Part shown: piece after piece, positions 62,970 through 64,000 of the stretch
Layout of the letters: each line of letters opens with the position of its first letter
Position numbering within the stretch: the first letter of the stretch is position 1
Assembly: GCF_027912415.1 (NCBI RefSeq)
Contig: NZ_CP115175.1
Location: 496,001-560,000, forward strand
Length of the DNA: 64,000 bases
Reading direction: 5' to 3'
Source: Homoserinibacter sp. YIM 151385
Lineage (GTDB): Bacteria; Actinomycetota; Actinomycetes; Actinomycetales; Microbacteriaceae
The notes under the pieces: model-generated
Told to the model about the DNA's origin: nothing
Seen by the model: the letters and a program-made list of their open reading frames with translations, nothing else
Databases searched by the model: none
Made by a program: the position numbers and the translations under genes

Positions 62970-63670
62970 CGCTCTCGGTGCTCATCGTCGACGACGAGCG
63001 CCCGGCGCTCGACGAGCTCGAGTTCCTGCTGCGCCGCGACGCGCGCGTCGGTCGGATCCGCCGCGCCGCGACGGCGGGGGAGGCGGCCGCGGCGCTCCGG
63101 GCCGCACCCGTCGACGCGGCCTTCCTCGACATCCACATGCCGGGCGCCTCCGGCCTCGAGCTCGCGCGGGCGCTCCGTCAGGCCGGCCGCTCGCCGGCGC
63201 TCGTCTTCGTCACCGCGGATGAGGATCGCGCGATCGACGCCTTCGAGCTCGCCGCGACCGACTACCTCCTGAAGCCGGTGCGCGAGGCGCGGCTGCGCAC
63301 GACGATCGACCGCATCCTCGCCGTCGCCGGTTCCGAGCCGGCGGAGGACGAGGTGGTCGCCGTGCTCGCCTCCGGCGCCGTCCGGCGGGTGCGGCGGCGC
63401 GACATCCGCTTCGTCCAGGCGCAGGGCGACTACGCACGCCTCCACACCGCGGACGGCAGCCACCTGCTGCGGGCGACGATCGGCGAGCTCGCGGAGCGGT
63501 GGGAGGCGGCGGGCTTCGTGCGCATCCACCGCGGCTTCCTCGTGGCGCGCTCGGCGGTCGCGGAGCTGCGGCTCGGACGTCAGCCGGCGGTGCTCGTCGA
63601 CGGCCTGGAGCTGCCGGTGAGCCGGCGTCTGCTGCCCGCGGTGCGCGAGCGGCTCGGCGAGGGACGATGA
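62966..63670 (+). CDS. LytTR-family response regulator
   Basis: A 234-residue regulator. Receiver domain 1-120: acidic pair D9-D10, phospho-acceptor D55 in A-F-L-D-I-H-M-P-G, switch T and K in F-V-T-A and L-L-K-P-V. A LytTR DNA-binding domain occupies about 130-232 (I-R-F-V-Q-A-Q-G-D-Y-A-R-L-H, F-V-R-I-H-R-G-F-L-V). The next gene overlaps its stop by 4 nt, so all three are one operon. Confidence 0.95.
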   Translation: MTLSVLIVDDERPALDELEFLLRRDARVGRIRRAATAGEAAAALRAAPVDAAFLDIHMPGASGLELARALRQAGRSPALVFVTADEDRAIDAFELAATDYLLKPVREARLRTTIDRILAVAGSEPAEDEVVAVLASGAVRRVRRRDIRFVQAQGDYARLHTADGSHLLRATIGELAERWEAAGFVRIHRGFLVARSAVAELRLGRQPAVLVDGLELPVSRRLLPAVRERLGEGR

Positions 63671-64000
63671 CCGGCGATCCCGCACCCGGCCGCACTCGGG
63701 TCACCGCGCCCGACGGCGAGCGGACGGCGGACTCGGGGCTGCCGGCGCACGATGACGACGCGGTCTACACCGCCTCGCTCCGGCGCGCGCAGCTGCGGCT
63801 CGGCATCTCCGTCGCGCTGGGATTCCTCGCGACCGGCATCTCCGCATCCCTCTTCATCGCGCTCTGGCCCGGCATCCACGAGATCCGCCCCGGGGGCGTG
63901 CCCCTCGACTGGCTCCTGCAGGCCTACGGCCTCTACCCGGTCGTGCTCGCCTGGGGCGTCGCCTTCGCGGTCGGCGCGGAACGGAACGAGCGGCGCTGGC
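63667..64000 (+). CDS. DUF485-like membrane protein, N-terminal part (runs off the window)
   Basis: The first 111 codons of a protein with a 32-residue acidic N-terminus, then Y-T-A-S-L-R-R-A-Q-L-R-L-G and two helices, with P-L-D-W-L-L-Q-A-Y-G-L-Y-P-V-V between, ending A-E-R-N-E-R-R-W at the window edge. This matches the small subunit that precedes sodium:solute (acetate/pyruvate) symporters in actinobacteria, so a symporter gene is expected downstream. ATG overlaps the regulator stop (ATGA). Confidence 0.85.
   Translation, partial: MTGDPAPGRTRVTAPDGERTADSGLPAHDDDAVYTASLRRAQLRLGISVALGFLATGISASLFIALWPGIHEIRPGGVPLDWLLQAYGLYPVVLAWGVAFAVGAERNERRW

Overview
The window comes from a very GC-rich actinobacterium. 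The gene content and order point to the family Microbacteriaceae. This rests on gene families and synteny seen in the sequence, not on a database search. Most of it is a conserved actinobacterial chromosome backbone. The first two thirds match, in content and relative order, the Mycobacterium tuberculosis block around Rv2213-Rv2243: pepA, E2, lipB, lipA, DUF4191, RDD, glnA1, glnE, glnA2, panB, RNase H, zinc-ribbon protein, Nif3, aceE, PucR-type regulator, fabD. The last third matches the neighbourhood of the principal sigma factor: sigA, topoisomerase IV, DUF4193, DUF3093, dut, DUF3710, DUF3159.

Layout. 1-5.6 kb: start of fabD, a secreted GH18 chitinase with its own operator-like site, a FasR/PucR-type regulator and aceE, all on the minus strand. 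5.8-14.3 kb: peroxiredoxin, tRNA-Val(UAC), EamA permease, a very long NCS1 permease fused to about 630 disordered residues, Nif3 / coiled-coil protein / RNase H, RNase P RNA, fatty acid desaturase. 14.3-18.2 kb: cold shock protein, polyphosphate glucokinase, methionine aminopeptidase, panB and a lysoplasmalogenase. 18.2-30 kb: nitrogen core (glnA2, glnE, glnA1), interrupted by an exopolysaccharide-type cassette (processive GT2, membrane-anchored GH26, UDP-glucose dehydrogenase), a lipoprotein and a broken ORF. 30-39 kb: RDD protein, DUF4191, lipoate genes, a membrane pseudokinase, E2/E3 of the 2-oxoacid dehydrogenase complex, leucyl aminopeptidase. 39-53 kb: PAC2 protein, MFS permease, sigA, murT-gatD, parE/parC, phosphodiesterase, sepH. 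53-64 kb: DUF4193, rhomboid protease, DUF3093, dut, DUF3710, DUF3159, aconitase, CstA/YbdD, a LytS/LytTR two-component system and the start of a DUF485-like symporter partner.

How genes work together. AceE, E2 (SucB), E3 (LpdA), LipA and LipB form the pyruvate/2-oxoglutarate dehydrogenase and lipoylation module. GlnA1 has the adenylylation Tyr and a perfect tandem GlnR-type box. GlnE can modify it, whereas the neighbouring GlnA2 lacks that Tyr. GT2-GH26-UGD probably make, trim and supply UDP-glucuronate for a surface polysaccharide. CstA/YbdD with the LytS/LytTR pair and the DUF485-like protein look like a carboxylate/peptide uptake and sensing module.

Most notable observations. (1) The MurT/GatD pair contains no cysteine at all, so it lacks both the GatD nucleophile and the MurT zinc ribbon. 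This could mean the complex does something other than amidate D-Glu, for instance in group-B peptidoglycan. (2) Sixteen genes have a TANNNT -10 hexamer 6 or 7 nt before the start codon (leaderless architecture). These include face-to-face promoters whose -10 boxes overlap the opposite start codon, and three cases where an upstream TAG stop is the first half of the next -10 box. (3) An exact GTAAC/GAAAC/GTCAC/GAAAC array with 6-nt spacers lies upstream of glnA1. (4) A 64-bp near-perfect palindrome separates parE and parC. (5) SucB carries a 15-bp minisatellite with eight identical units.
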